Below, in pieces: positions 17,381 through 26,661 of a stretch of DNA of 64,000 bases. The DNA lies in NCBI RefSeq assembly GCF_050389805.1, contig NZ_CP130945.1, positions 2,356,001-2,420,000 on the forward strand, in the 5' to 3' direction. The number at the start of each line of letters is the position of its first letter. The first letter of the stretch is position 1. Origin of the DNA: Bacillus_BD sp050389805 (GTDB lineage Bacteria; Bacillota; Bacilli; Bacillales; Cytobacillaceae). A program made the position numbers and the translations under genes. The notes beneath the pieces were generated by a model that ran no database searches, was not told where the DNA came from, and saw only the letters and a program-made list of their open reading frames with translations.

Positions 17381-17862
17381 TTTAGATGCGAGCCGGTACA
17401 ATCGTTAATAGAAAGATTGGTTTCTTTGGCTGTAGAAGTCTAATTGAAAATATATATTTCCTTTATGTTGTAATGCGAAAAGCTCATACTTTTTTTCAAA
17501 GGAGAGTATTGGAAAAACGTAAAAGTAAATTAGAACTCCATTGCTTTAGGAATAGGAGTATTAGTTCTTCATCAATGAGTGGATTATAATGTTGTAAAGA
17601 TGTTCCTAATCTTTCTGCTTTTAATAGTGACCATCTTTTATTCTCACATCAGAAACTTGTACCCCGTTATTTTGCCGTCACAGGGACACCCTGAAAAATC
17701 GTGTTTCACAGAATGGTTTCACGAGAGAGGGTAATAAACAAGAAATCTTTTAGTGGTAGTGATCACATGTTCAAAGGAAAGTAATTACTATATTTATTGG
17801 AGTTTTTAAGTTCGCTACTGTGTATTGCGATCCTAAAGATAAACAGTATAAATTAGAATATG
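17381..17862. other. Region downstream of the transposase relic
   Basis: Probably the decayed 3' half of the transposase, for example a frame reading RRVLEKRKSKLEL near 17504, followed by AT-rich sequence with no recognisable gene. Confidence 0.35.
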
Positions 17863-17896
17863 AAAGGATTCAGCGCTGATAAGCTCTGAATCCTTT
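17863..17896. terminator. Hairpin at the 3' side of pbuE
   Basis: AAAGGATTCAG at 17863-17873 pairs with CTGAATCCTTT at 17886-17896 and is followed on the plus strand by GATCTTTTATTT. It can end transcripts arriving from either side. Confidence 0.6.
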
Positions 17897-17945
17897 GATC
17901 TTTTATTTGAAGCCTTTTTGCAATTCTATAGTTGGACAAACACGT

Positions 17946-19100
17946 CTAAATCAACGCTCGTTTCCTCCATTTTCCCATTGAAATCAAACATGTACAAAGT
18001 GCGACAATCGTGAATAATCCACCTACAGTAGCAGTCTGTTCAACGGATGACAGATCAATGACAATACCGCCTAATAAAGAACCGAATGCAATTCCAAGAT
18101 GAACAGCTGAGTTATTTAGACTAATTTGAATATTGGATGTTTCGGGTGAAACGCCCATGAGGTAGCTTTGCATCGGAGGTGTAATCGCCCAGCTCATCAT
18201 CCCCCAAATCACCAGAAGGATTAAAAACACGGGTAAGGCAAAGGTACTGTATGGAATTGTGAAAATCGCGACACCAAAAATGACAATAATGCTTAGGATC
18301 GTAGGCTTTTCACCATATCGGTCTGCTAATATCCCCCCTAAGGCTCCACCACTTAATGCAGAAATTCCGAAAATGAGATAGATGATACTGATCCAGGTTC
18401 CACCTAATCCTAAAGTTGTCTTTACAAAAGGTGTTAAATAGGCATATAACGTACTATGTCCTGCTAAGAGAATTACGGAAGTCAGTTGAGCGAATAACAG
18501 CCTATAATTTTTAAGAGATGCCAGTTGCTTTCCGAGAGATACCTGCGAGGTCGGAGCTACACTTCCCATGAAAAAAAAGATGCCAGCTATTGACAGAATG
18601 CTTAGGATAGAGATGAAAATAAACGGCGCTCTCCAGCCAAATGTATTCCCGAGTATTAATCCAAAGGGGATTCCCAATACAAGAGAGCCGCTAACACCCA
18701 TGTTCACAATTCCAATCGCGCGGGCACGATATTGTGGATTTACAATATTCGCTGCCATGACGACACATAAAACGATCAGCAACGAACTACTTGCTGCCGA
18801 AATCATCCTCGAAATAAATAAAACGGAATAGGTAGGACTAAAAACAGCTATTAGGTTTCCAATTAAAAATACAAATAAAGTGACTAACGTTAAACGTTTC
18901 CGTTCGATCTTCGCCGTTAAAACGGATAAAATTGGTGCCGAAATGGCAAATGTTATAGAGAAAATTGTAATTAATAACCCGGCTTGTCCAAGACTAACGC
19001 CTAAATCCGTCGCGACTAAATCTAAAATACCCCCAATAATTAATTCGACCATCCCCACAACAAACGAGACAATCGTTAACAAATATACACGTTTATCCAT
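17946..19100 (-). CDS. pbuE: MFS transporter, PbuE-like purine efflux pump
   Basis: A 384-residue major facilitator protein of twelve predicted helices, closely resembling B. subtilis PbuE (hypoxanthine/adenine efflux). Shared segments include GMVELIIGGILDLVATDLGV, SAPILSVLTAKIERKRLTLV, the AGHSTLYAYLTPF stretch and VIWGMMSWAITPPMQSYL. It would export purine bases or similar compounds by proton antiport. The ATG at 19100 has AAAGGTG upstream and aligns with the PbuE start; a longer frame from 19181 lacks support. I see no purine riboswitch in the upstream 200 bases. Other DHA1-family exporters remain possible. Confidence 0.8.
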   Translation of the reverse strand: MDKRVYLLTIVSFVVGMVELIIGGILDLVATDLGVSLGQAGLLITIFSITFAISAPILSVLTAKIERKRLTLVTLFVFLIGNLIAVFSPTYSVLFISRMISAASSSLLIVLCVVMAANIVNPQYRARAIGIVNMGVSGSLVLGIPFGLILGNTFGWRAPFIFISILSILSIAGIFFFMGSVAPTSQVSLGKQLASLKNYRLLFAQLTSVILLAGHSTLYAYLTPFVKTTLGLGGTWISIIYLIFGISALSGGALGGILADRYGEKPTILSIIVIFGVAIFTIPYSTFALPVFLILLVIWGMMSWAITPPMQSYLMGVSPETSNIQISLNNSAVHLGIAFGSLLGGIVIDLSSVEQTATVGGLFTIVALCTCLISMGKWRKRALI

Positions 19101-19402
19101 ATTTTGCACCTTTCTATGATGTAATCCAATTAGAATAATAGCCTTCTTTCTTAATGTATACAAGATATAAATCTCCGCCACAGTGACTGCCGGTTAACAT
19201 CCCATTATTTTTGAGTTTCGATATGGATAAGTGAAAAGAGCCCATTAAATTTTTTTGAAGTAAAATGTTTGTTCATTAGCATAAACAAATCTAGATTGGT
19301 TGATTCTTATTCCCTATTGACTACTTACCGTTCCTATTTAACAATAACCTTTATGCAACAACCTATTAAAAACATCGGAAATAAGATAGAGGGGTATAAA
19401 AC
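19101..19402. other. Divergent intergenic region
   Basis: Upstream region of both pbuE and the penicillin-binding protein gene. No riboswitch, clear promoter or further gene was seen. Confidence 0.4.
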
Positions 19403-21544
19403 GTGGGAAGAATGGAACGAAGACAACATCGTAAATGGACCAAGAGGATTTGGAATCATTTCAACGATAAAAATAGAAAAGTGAAGATTTTAGCAGTGGG
19501 TTTAGGACTCGTCCTATGCGGTTTTCTTATCCTCAATATTTTCATTTGGACAAGGGATGTTAGTAAACTAGAAGATCCGACTCCACAGCCAACGATTATT
19601 TATGATCAAAATGGAGAAGTAGCTAGTAAGGTTGCCGTTTCAAATATTGAAGGTGTTCGTATGAATCAGATTCCAGAGCATGTAATTCAGGCTGTTATTG
19701 CAACAGAAGACCAGCAGTTTTATAAACACAAGGGAATTAATGTGATCGGAATTGTTCGGGCGTTGACTCAAAATCTACTAAGCGGTGACATAGTGGCAGG
19801 AGGAAGCACAATTACACAGCAGTTGGCAAAAAATGCCTTTTTAACACATGAACGTACGTATACACGGAAATTTAAAGAGCTTCTTCTGACGAAAAAAATT
19901 GAACAAACCTATTCTAAAGATGAAATCATGGAACGATACTTAAATCAGATTTATTTTGGTGAAGGAGCTTGGGGCATCCAGCGTGCCGCTCAAACTTACT
20001 TCGGCAAGGATGTTAGTGAATTAACGTTAGGTGAGTCGGCTATGCTCGCTGGATTGATTAAAGCCCCTTCCGTTCTGTCACCTTTTAAAAATATGGATCG
20101 ATCCATTGAGCGGAGAAATCTTGTTTTATCCTTAATGGAAAAGGAAGGCTACATTAGTCAAAATGAAGTAGAAAAAGCAAAAGGACAACTTATTGTCTTA
20201 GAAGGTAAAAAGATTGATGAGTATAAAGGGAAGTTCCCTCATTATGTAGACCATATTATTGAGGAAGCGATAAAAAAATATGATCTTACAGAAAACGAGG
20301 TTCTATCAGGTGGACTTCATATTTATACAGAATTAAATCCTACTATCCAAAATGTCGTTGAACAGGTGTATAAGGACGACAAAATGTTTCCTGAAGGGCA
20401 ACCGGACCAACCCATTCAAAGTGGGGCAATCTTTATCAACCCTTCAACGGGCGGAATCAGCGCACTGATTGGAGGAAGAGGGGAACATACTTTTCGTGGA
20501 TTTAATCGTGCTACTCAATTAAAACGACAACCTGCGTCTACGATGAAACCGCTGGCTGCATATACACCTGCTCTCGAACAAGGGTATGACATATATGATC
20601 GGTTACAAGATTCACCGATCAATTTTGAAGGATATCAACCAATGAATTTTGACAAGCAATTCCGTGGAGAAGTTAGCATGTATGAAGCTGTGACAAACTC
20701 CTATAATGTCCCTCCAGTATGGTTATTGCAGAAAATGGGATTGAAATACGGAATCAATGCAGTGGAGCGTTTTGGGATTCCGTTAATGGAAGAGGATCAT
20801 ACGCTAGGTTTAGCACTTGGTGGTATGAATGAAGGAGTATCGCCTTTATTGATGGCTCAAGCGTTTTCTACATTCCCTAATGATGGCGTAATGGTAGAAG
20901 CACACTCGATTCAAAGAATTGAAGATGTAGAGGGGGAGGTTATTGCAAAGTGGCATAGCAATGCTACAAGAGTTACGACTCCCCAAGTGGCACAGAAAAT
21001 AACCTATATGCTTAAAGGCGTTGTTGAAGAAGGTACAGCGATGAAAGCTCAAGTGGAGGGCTTAGAAGTAGCAGGGAAAACGGGTACATCAGAGCTTCCT
21101 TTTGAGAGGGTAGGAGGGTCAAAGGATCATTGGTTTGTCGGATATACTCCACAACTAGTTGGGGCTGTTTGGATGGGATATGACCAAACCGATGAAAATC
21201 ATTATTTATTGGGAACCGGTGGCTCTACGGTTACAAGAATTATTAAAGCGGTTCTCTCAGAGTCTATTACGGAATTTTCCCAAAAAGAATTTGATTTATC
21301 TTTAATAGAAAAACAGCTTAAGGACCAGCGAATGGAAGAGGAAAAACAGAGGAAACAAGAGGAAGAGGAGAAGGCAAAACAAAAAGAAGAGGAGAAGAAG
21401 GGGCAAAAAGAAGAGCAGAAAAAACGAGAAAAAGAAGAGAAAGAAAGAGAAAAAGAGAAGAAAAAGAAACAAAAAGAAGAGAAGAAAAAGCAAAAAGAGG
21501 AGGAGAAGAAAGAAAAAGAAGAGAAAAAGAAACAGGAAGAATAA
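19403..21544 (+). CDS. Class A penicillin-binding protein (PBP1A family)
   Basis: A 713-residue bifunctional cell-wall synthase. A membrane anchor lies at about residues 28-49. The glycosyltransferase domain (about 75-245) has the catalytic glutamate in IATEDQQFYKH (E102), GGSTITQQLAKN and the second acidic segment around RYLNQIYFGEGAWG. The transpeptidase domain (about 330-620) has ASTMK (SxxK), the SYN triad and KTGT. It polymerises and cross-links peptidoglycan outside the membrane. The GTG at 19403 is preferred (AGAGGGG 9 bases upstream). The last 85 residues are almost entirely K, E, Q and R, an extended charged tail. B. subtilis PbpG or PbpF are the nearest types I can suggest. Confidence 0.93.
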   Translation: MGRMERRQHRKWTKRIWNHFNDKNRKVKILAVGLGLVLCGFLILNIFIWTRDVSKLEDPTPQPTIIYDQNGEVASKVAVSNIEGVRMNQIPEHVIQAVIATEDQQFYKHKGINVIGIVRALTQNLLSGDIVAGGSTITQQLAKNAFLTHERTYTRKFKELLLTKKIEQTYSKDEIMERYLNQIYFGEGAWGIQRAAQTYFGKDVSELTLGESAMLAGLIKAPSVLSPFKNMDRSIERRNLVLSLMEKEGYISQNEVEKAKGQLIVLEGKKIDEYKGKFPHYVDHIIEEAIKKYDLTENEVLSGGLHIYTELNPTIQNVVEQVYKDDKMFPEGQPDQPIQSGAIFINPSTGGISALIGGRGEHTFRGFNRATQLKRQPASTMKPLAAYTPALEQGYDIYDRLQDSPINFEGYQPMNFDKQFRGEVSMYEAVTNSYNVPPVWLLQKMGLKYGINAVERFGIPLMEEDHTLGLALGGMNEGVSPLLMAQAFSTFPNDGVMVEAHSIQRIEDVEGEVIAKWHSNATRVTTPQVAQKITYMLKGVVEEGTAMKAQVEGLEVAGKTGTSELPFERVGGSKDHWFVGYTPQLVGAVWMGYDQTDENHYLLGTGGSTVTRIIKAVLSESITEFSQKEFDLSLIEKQLKDQRMEEEKQRKQEEEEKAKQKEEEKKGQKEEQKKREKEEKEREKEKKKKQKEEKKKQKEEEKKEKEEKKKQEE

Positions 21545-22033
21545 AAAAAGACACTCCATGTTTGAAATGTATCAAGGCTTCTAAAGTTACAATAAAGGTT
21601 GGGTTCTAAAGACATCATCGTACATCGATCTGCTACAACAGCCTATCTTTATTCAATATTGGGGCGCAATTGTTTAGCAAAACCAGCAAAAATGGCAAAC
21701 TTTTATTTTAAAGCTAAAATAATGAATCCAATATAATTAAAAGTGTCCCCCTGGGACACTTTTTATCATGGTTTATGTAATACCGTACACTGGACCATCG
21801 ATAGGAACCTTCTCTGAATAAGCCTATTTTATTACTTAACATGAACCTTTATTAAGTAGACCCCAACAGTCCTCTTATTTCAACATTTTTCTAATAGGAA
21901 ATCTATTTACCAAATTCGGTCATAAAAAATGAACTTTGACAAAAGATAAACGATGGAACCTTATCCTTAGGGTAAAATTTTATATTCATACTCTACATAA
22001 AAGATATATCTTCATTTTAGGAGTTCAACTAAT
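21545..22033. other. Intergenic region upstream of the germinant receptor operon
   Basis: Contains a terminator at 21739-21765 and AT-rich sequence. CATACTC at 21987-21993 resembles a SigG -10 element, but no matching -35 was found, so the promoter is not called. Confidence 0.4.
21739..21765 (+). terminator. Rho-independent terminator
   Basis: AAAAGTGTCCC at 21739-21749 pairs with GGGACACTTTT at 21753-21763 and ends in a T run. Confidence 0.85.
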
Positions 22034-23575
22034 ATGGAAATTTCGTTTTTCAAAAAAAGAAAAGCGTATAAACGACAAATAAATAACGAGATGCCCGACG
22101 AAGGGGCAAATCCTGAAAAGGGGACTTTTTTTTCGGGAGATTTACAGAACGATATACCCCATATCAACCAACTGTATTCATACCCAGAAAATATTGATTT
22201 CGTTTTACGGGAATTTACAATCCAAACGATAGGGAAAAAGGCCGCTCTGTTCTATATTCCATCATTGACGGATGAACAACTGATTGATGGAGGAATTATC
22301 AAACCATTAATCACAAAAGATAAAGACATTTTGGATGTGCCTTCATCTATAAGTGTAACGGCTGTCAGAGAAGAGAAAGAAGTAGAAAAAGCGATAAAGG
22401 ATTTGAACACGGGGGATACCCTGTTAATGGTTGAGGGTCAAACACATGCTTATATCATAAAAACCGCAAAGGTAGCGGGTAGAAGCGTAGAAAAACCTCA
22501 AAATGAAACGACTTTATTGGGACCTAAGGAATCTTTTAATGAAAAAGCAGAGGTCAACATTTCGCTTATCCGAAAGAGAATTCGCAATGAAGACTTTATT
22601 GTAGAAAAGATGACCATAGGGGGACGCTCAAACAATGAAGTATTTATTATTTACAACAAAGAATTAGCAAGTGAGAAAGTCTTAGGTGAAGTAAAGGGAA
22701 GAATAAGGTCGATAAAAAAAGATGCTGTGCAAAATTTAAGCCTATTAATTCAACACATAGAGGATCGAAAAATTAGTTTAGTCCCAACGATTCTACAAAC
22801 GGAGCGACCAGACCGTGCAGCATCTTTTATCGAGGATGGGCATGTCATCGTAATCATGAATAACTCTCCGTTTGCTTTGGTTACACCCGCCACTTTTTGG
22901 TCGTTTTATCATACGGCGGATGATCATTATTTACGATTTATCTATGGGAACGTTACTCGATTTTTACGTATTATTGCCATGTTTATCACCTTATTCACTC
23001 CTTCCATCTACATTGCCATTACCAATTACCATATGGAGATGCTCCCAACCGATCTATTATTGGCTATTGCAGGAGCGAGGGAAATGGTCCCGTTTCCGGC
23101 GATCTTAGAACTATTATTGCTAGAACTCGCCTTTGAACTCATACGAGAAGCTGGCTTACGAGTCCCAACACCTATTGGTCCGACAATTGGAATTGTTGGA
23201 GCGTTGATTTTAGGTCAAGCGGCCGTTGAAGCGAATGTGGTTAGTCCCATTGTCGTCATTATTGTTGCATTAACTGGGCTATCTTCTTTTGCCATAAGTG
23301 ATGTGCATTTTAATTACATGGTAAGAACAGTACGGTTTGGCTTTCTCTTAGCAGCAGGCTTATTTGGTATATTCGGAATGATAGGGTGTTTTATGGTTTG
23401 TTTAATTTATCTGACCACCTTAAAAAGTTTCGGTGTCCCTTATCTCGCCCCACTTACACCAAATTACAAGTCTTCAGGGGATACGATATTCCGAAAAATA
23501 TTGACAAATGAGCGATTAAGACCTGAATTCACAAAAACAAAGGATTTATCGAAAGATACCATTCGAACGAAGTGA
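22034..23575 (+). CDS. Spore germinant receptor A subunit (GerAA/GerKA family)
   Basis: A 513-residue protein, typical for the GerA A subunit. An N-terminal hydrophilic domain (1-270) is followed by a membrane domain with about five helices, including family motifs SFIEDGHVIVIMNNSPFALV, ATFWSFYHTADDHYLRF and ELAFELIREAGLRVPTPIG. The A subunit sits in the spore inner membrane and, with B and C, senses nutrients and triggers germination. First gene of a tight A-B-C-D operon; the next start is 16 bases after its stop. Forespore (SigG) expression is expected from the family. Confidence 0.94.
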   Translation: MEISFFKKRKAYKRQINNEMPDEGANPEKGTFFSGDLQNDIPHINQLYSYPENIDFVLREFTIQTIGKKAALFYIPSLTDEQLIDGGIIKPLITKDKDILDVPSSISVTAVREEKEVEKAIKDLNTGDTLLMVEGQTHAYIIKTAKVAGRSVEKPQNETTLLGPKESFNEKAEVNISLIRKRIRNEDFIVEKMTIGGRSNNEVFIIYNKELASEKVLGEVKGRIRSIKKDAVQNLSLLIQHIEDRKISLVPTILQTERPDRAASFIEDGHVIVIMNNSPFALVTPATFWSFYHTADDHYLRFIYGNVTRFLRIIAMFITLFTPSIYIAITNYHMEMLPTDLLLAIAGAREMVPFPAILELLLLELAFELIREAGLRVPTPIGPTIGIVGALILGQAAVEANVVSPIVVIIVALTGLSSFAISDVHFNYMVRTVRFGFLLAAGLFGIFGMIGCFMVCLIYLTTLKSFGVPYLAPLTPNYKSSGDTIFRKILTNERLRPEFTKTKDLSKDTIRTK

Positions 23576-23591
23576 AAAGGGGTGATGATGA

Positions 23592-24686
23592 TTGGGTACA
23601 CACGAAAAAGACCAAGTGGGGTTTAAAGAATTTTTTTCCATATTTGTAATCACAATCGGTACAAAGGCTACGGATATGAGTACGGTCCTACTTTTTAAAG
23701 ATGGCCTAAACGCAGCATGGATGATAGTGCTTGGCTCTTTTTTACTGATCATACCATCTCTTCTCTTATTAAATAACGTCTTAAAAAAATATCAATGTAA
23801 AAATTTACTGGAGGTTACTAGACTAGCACTCGGGAAACCATTGGCTTTTGTTGTTGCTTTGGTCCTACTGTGTTTCACTTTACTCAATACTGCAACTGAC
23901 TCTAGAAGTTATATGACTCAATTGATCACCATCAACTTTCCGAATACCCCCTTGTTCATTTTGTACCTATGCTTTTTAATTCTTTGTATGTGGGGAGCGA
24001 AGAAGGGATGGGAATCGGTGGGGGCGATTGCATGGTCAGTCCTTCCTTATCTACTATTAGCATTAAGTGTCTTATTATTTTTAATGCTAAAGGATGCCGT
24101 TTTTTATCGAATGTTCCCCTTATTTGGTACTGGAAAGTGGGAAATTGTTAAAGCCAGTTTTAATTACACCTCTTTATTTAGTGATGCGTTCATATTTGCT
24201 ATGATGTATCCATTTGTGAAAAATCATCAAACCTATACAAGAGGTTTATATGCTTCTTTGTTATTTACGCTTGCCATTATGGTGGTATTGTATCTCTCGT
24301 ACGTGTGGATATTTGACTATAGAAGCATAGAAAAGATTACCTATCCCTTTAATGAAGCGATTCGATTCGTCGCTATAGGAAAAACGATTACCAATATAGA
24401 GACTTTTTTTATTACGTTTTGGCTCGTAGCCGTTTTCGTCAAGTTTACGATTTACATTTATGTTGTATGTAAAATAGTTGGGTTTCTTTTTCAAATTAAA
24501 GAGTTTGAACATACTATTTTACCTATTACTGTGCTTATACTCGTCATCGCGATGATACCAGAAAACAATGAGGTCAATATGTTTGTTGTTAGAAGGTACA
24601 CATTAACCCAATTTAAATATATCTTATTATTTTTACCTCCGATACTTTGGATCGTAACGAAAATAAAGGAGGGGCGGGCAAGATGA
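23592..24686 (+). CDS. Spore germinant receptor B subunit (GerAB/GerKB family)
   Basis: A 364-residue protein of the amino acid/polyamine/organocation transporter superfamily with about ten membrane helices (for example AWMIVLGSFLLIIPSLLLL). In GerA-type receptors the B subunit binds the nutrient germinant. It begins with TTG at 23592, with AAAAGGGG about 9 bases upstream, and its stop overlaps the start of the C subunit (ATGA). The nutrient recognised cannot be read from sequence. Confidence 0.93.
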   Translation: MGTHEKDQVGFKEFFSIFVITIGTKATDMSTVLLFKDGLNAAWMIVLGSFLLIIPSLLLLNNVLKKYQCKNLLEVTRLALGKPLAFVVALVLLCFTLLNTATDSRSYMTQLITINFPNTPLFILYLCFLILCMWGAKKGWESVGAIAWSVLPYLLLALSVLLFLMLKDAVFYRMFPLFGTGKWEIVKASFNYTSLFSDAFIFAMMYPFVKNHQTYTRGLYASLLFTLAIMVVLYLSYVWIFDYRSIEKITYPFNEAIRFVAIGKTITNIETFFITFWLVAVFVKFTIYIYVVCKIVGFLFQIKEFEHTILPITVLILVIAMIPENNEVNMFVVRRYTLTQFKYILLFLPPILWIVTKIKEGRAR

Positions 24687-25942
24687 AAAAGATATGGTTT
24701 TCCTTTCTCACTTTCTCACTGATTTTTGTCCTTACAGGGTGTTGGGATAAAAAAGAGGTAGAGGAACGGTCTTATGTAGTAGCGATCGGCTTGGATCTTC
24801 CAGAAGGGGTGGATATCGAAAAAGAACAAGCCGTTGATGTCACCTTTCAATTTTCCAATCCTAAACTAAACATTAAAGGAGCATCCCCCTCTCCGGAGTC
24901 AGAAACAGAGGATGTGATCACGTTAACGGCACCCGACTTTGTAACAGCTAGAAACATGGCTAATTCATTTGTAACAAGGGAAATTTCATTTAGTCATAAC
25001 AAAGTATTGATTATATCTGAGGAATTAGCAAAAACAGACATCTTTTTTCGACTCCTTAGTACCGCTGTTAAAGACAGGGAAGTACGAAGAGAAACGAACC
25101 TGATTGTGACAGAAGGAAAAGCTTCAGAATTTATTTCAAAAAATAAGCCTGAAATGATGGTAAGACCTCATCGATACTATCAATTTTTGATTGACCGTGC
25201 GACTGAAACCGGCTTAGTCCCCGAGTCGACACTAAATCGCTTTCTTGCGATTACAGACGGGGATGCGGACCTATTTCTAGCAATGTACGGATCCTCAAAT
25301 GAAAATAATAATAGGAAGGGTTTTCAGGATGAAGACAAATATGTAGCGGGACAAGTACCAAAAAAGGGTGGGAATCCTGTACAGCTGATCGGTTCAGCCG
25401 TATTTAAGGAAGGGAAAATGATTGGGACATTGACAGGTGAAGAAACGAGAATTATGAGATTACTTGATAATACAACAAACAATAGAGATATGTTCTCAAG
25501 TTTTCCAGATCCATTGGACAAACGGTATAAAATCGGTGTGAGGATTCAAAAAACAGAAAAAACGAAAGTAAACATCAAGATGAAAAATGGACCTCCTAAT
25601 ATAGACGTGATCTATCCAGTTGAGATTAAAGTCATATCCGTTTCTAGTATGATTAACTATGGAACAGATTTGGAAAATCAAAAAAAGTTAAAAACAGCAT
25701 TGGAAAGCAAAATGAAAGAGAATGCGGAAAACTTGATTAAAAAAACGCAAAAAGAATTTAAAACGGAGCCTTTCTATTGGTCGCTATACGCACGACCTTT
25801 ATTTCAAACTGTCAAAGAATATGAGGAATGGGACTGGAACAAAAATTATCCTTTAGCTGATATTCATGTAACGATGGATATAGAGTTTACAGGCTTCGGT
25901 AAGCAATTAAAAGAGGCTAATATAGATAAGGTGCTTGATTAA
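24683..25942 (+). CDS. Spore germinant receptor C subunit lipoprotein (GerAC/GerKC family)
   Basis: A 419-residue lipoprotein. The signal peptide ends in the lipobox LTGCWDKKE, so the mature protein is attached to the outer face of the spore inner membrane by Cys20. Family motifs are EVEERSYVVAIGLD, NKVLIISEELAKT and GSAVFKEGKMIGTLTG. ATG at 24683 has GGAGG 9 bases upstream and overlaps the B subunit stop; a longer in-frame start at 24647 is unlikely. The C subunit is needed for receptor assembly. Confidence 0.94.
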   Translation: MKKIWFSFLTFSLIFVLTGCWDKKEVEERSYVVAIGLDLPEGVDIEKEQAVDVTFQFSNPKLNIKGASPSPESETEDVITLTAPDFVTARNMANSFVTREISFSHNKVLIISEELAKTDIFFRLLSTAVKDREVRRETNLIVTEGKASEFISKNKPEMMVRPHRYYQFLIDRATETGLVPESTLNRFLAITDGDADLFLAMYGSSNENNNRKGFQDEDKYVAGQVPKKGGNPVQLIGSAVFKEGKMIGTLTGEETRIMRLLDNTTNNRDMFSSFPDPLDKRYKIGVRIQKTEKTKVNIKMKNGPPNIDVIYPVEIKVISVSSMINYGTDLENQKKLKTALESKMKENAENLIKKTQKEFKTEPFYWSLYARPLFQTVKEYEEWDWNKNYPLADIHVTMDIEFTGFGKQLKEANIDKVLD

Positions 25943-25944
25943 CG

Positions 25945-26103
25945 ATGACCATTATATTCTGGACTGTCGTATTGGTTGGATCCGGTTATAGTTTTTGGTA
26001 CGCCTATTATTTACTAAAAGACAAAAACAAACTAGGCTCATTCGGTATGACCTTAGTAGGTTTATTAATCGCTGCATTTTCCTTTTTGGTTAGATTAAAG
26101 TGA
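25945..26103 (+). CDS. Small two-helix membrane protein, candidate receptor D subunit
   Basis: A 52-residue protein starting two bases after the C subunit stop, so part of the same operon. It has two hydrophobic segments (MTIIFWTVVLVGSGYSFWYA and MTLVGLLIAAFSFLV) joined by a short basic loop, LLKDKNKLGSFG. Some GerA-type operons encode a small two-helix D subunit that tunes receptor activity; size, topology and place fit. Its TGA stop is the first three bases of a dispersed repeat copy, so the original C-terminus may have been changed by the repeat. Confidence 0.75.
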   Translation: MTIIFWTVVLVGSGYSFWYAYYLLKDKNKLGSFGMTLVGLLIAAFSFLVRLK

Positions 26104-26130
26104 AACAGGGGGACGGTTCTCCCTGTTTCA
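26101..26130. repeat. Dispersed repeat, left arm only
   Basis: TGAAACAGGGGGACGGTTCT with CCCTGTTTCA. Its first three bases are the stop codon of the small membrane protein gene. Confidence 0.92.
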
Positions 26131-26226
26131 TTGTAGTTTGAAATGAAATACGAGAACTGGTCCGTGTTTATCCTTCGTCTCATATTTTAGGTATAATAAT
26201 AGAAGATTAAGAAAGGAGGGAATACA

Positions 26227-26580
26227 ATGTTCAAAAATGCTAGCGTGACGATTGTCGTAGATGATTTAAAAAAGGCAGAGCAATTTTATGTAGAAACGCT
26301 TGGATTTGAGGTTCAATTTCAAGTAGAAGGACATTTGATACAAGTAGAGGCACGCGGATTATCCATTGGTTTGGTGCATCCTCGTGAAGGACAAAATTCC
26401 TTTCCGGGGCAATCAGGGAGTGTACATATTGGATTAGAAGTACAAGATTTAGAGTCTGCCATCGAGTTGTTACAATCACGTGGTGTTGACTTCCAAGCGA
26501 TTATGGAAGAAGAGGCAACCCGAATTGCATACTTCAGTGATCCTGAAGGCAATCCCCTTTACTTGATCGAGTTAAAATGA
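26227..26580 (+). CDS. VOC (glyoxalase/bleomycin resistance) family protein
   Basis: A 117-residue single-domain protein with two beta-alpha-beta-beta-beta units. It opens with ASVTIVVDDLKKAEQFYVET and ends with YFSDPEGNPLYLIELK, typical of glyoxalase-like proteins; Glu in LIELK is a likely metal ligand. Members include lyases, dioxygenases and antibiotic-binding proteins, and the substrate here is unknown. AAAGGAGG precedes the ATG. Its TGA stop is the start of the following repeat. Confidence 0.88.
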   Translation: MFKNASVTIVVDDLKKAEQFYVETLGFEVQFQVEGHLIQVEARGLSIGLVHPREGQNSFPGQSGSVHIGLEVQDLESAIELLQSRGVDFQAIMEEEATRIAYFSDPEGNPLYLIELK

Positions 26581-26657
26581 AACAAAGGGACGGTTCTCGC
26601 TGTTTCATAAAATCTTTTGAAACAATGAGAACCGTCCCCGTGTTGCACCCGTGTTTC
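26578..26657. repeat. Dispersed palindromic repeat, full copy with duplicated end
   Basis: TGAAACAAAGGGACGGTTCT with CGCTGTTTCAT, then TTTTGAAACAATGAGAACCG with TCCCCGTGTTGC and an extra ACCCGTGTTTCT. The TGA is the stop of the VOC gene, and the other end lies four bases from the stop of the nuclease gene on the opposite strand. Confidence 0.9.
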
Positions 26658-26661
26658 TACT

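Noticed and set aside
17386..17589. 67-residue plus-strand frame after the transposase relic
   Set aside because: Lies in the decayed 3' half of the element and has no ribosome site; likely relic sequence.
19101..19300. Purine riboswitch upstream of pbuE
   Set aside because: The conserved core bases of the purine aptamer are not visible in this stretch.
21202..21618. Large Phe/Ser/Leu-rich frames on the minus strand
   Set aside because: They are the antisense of the AAG/GAG-rich tail of the penicillin-binding protein and have no ribosome site.
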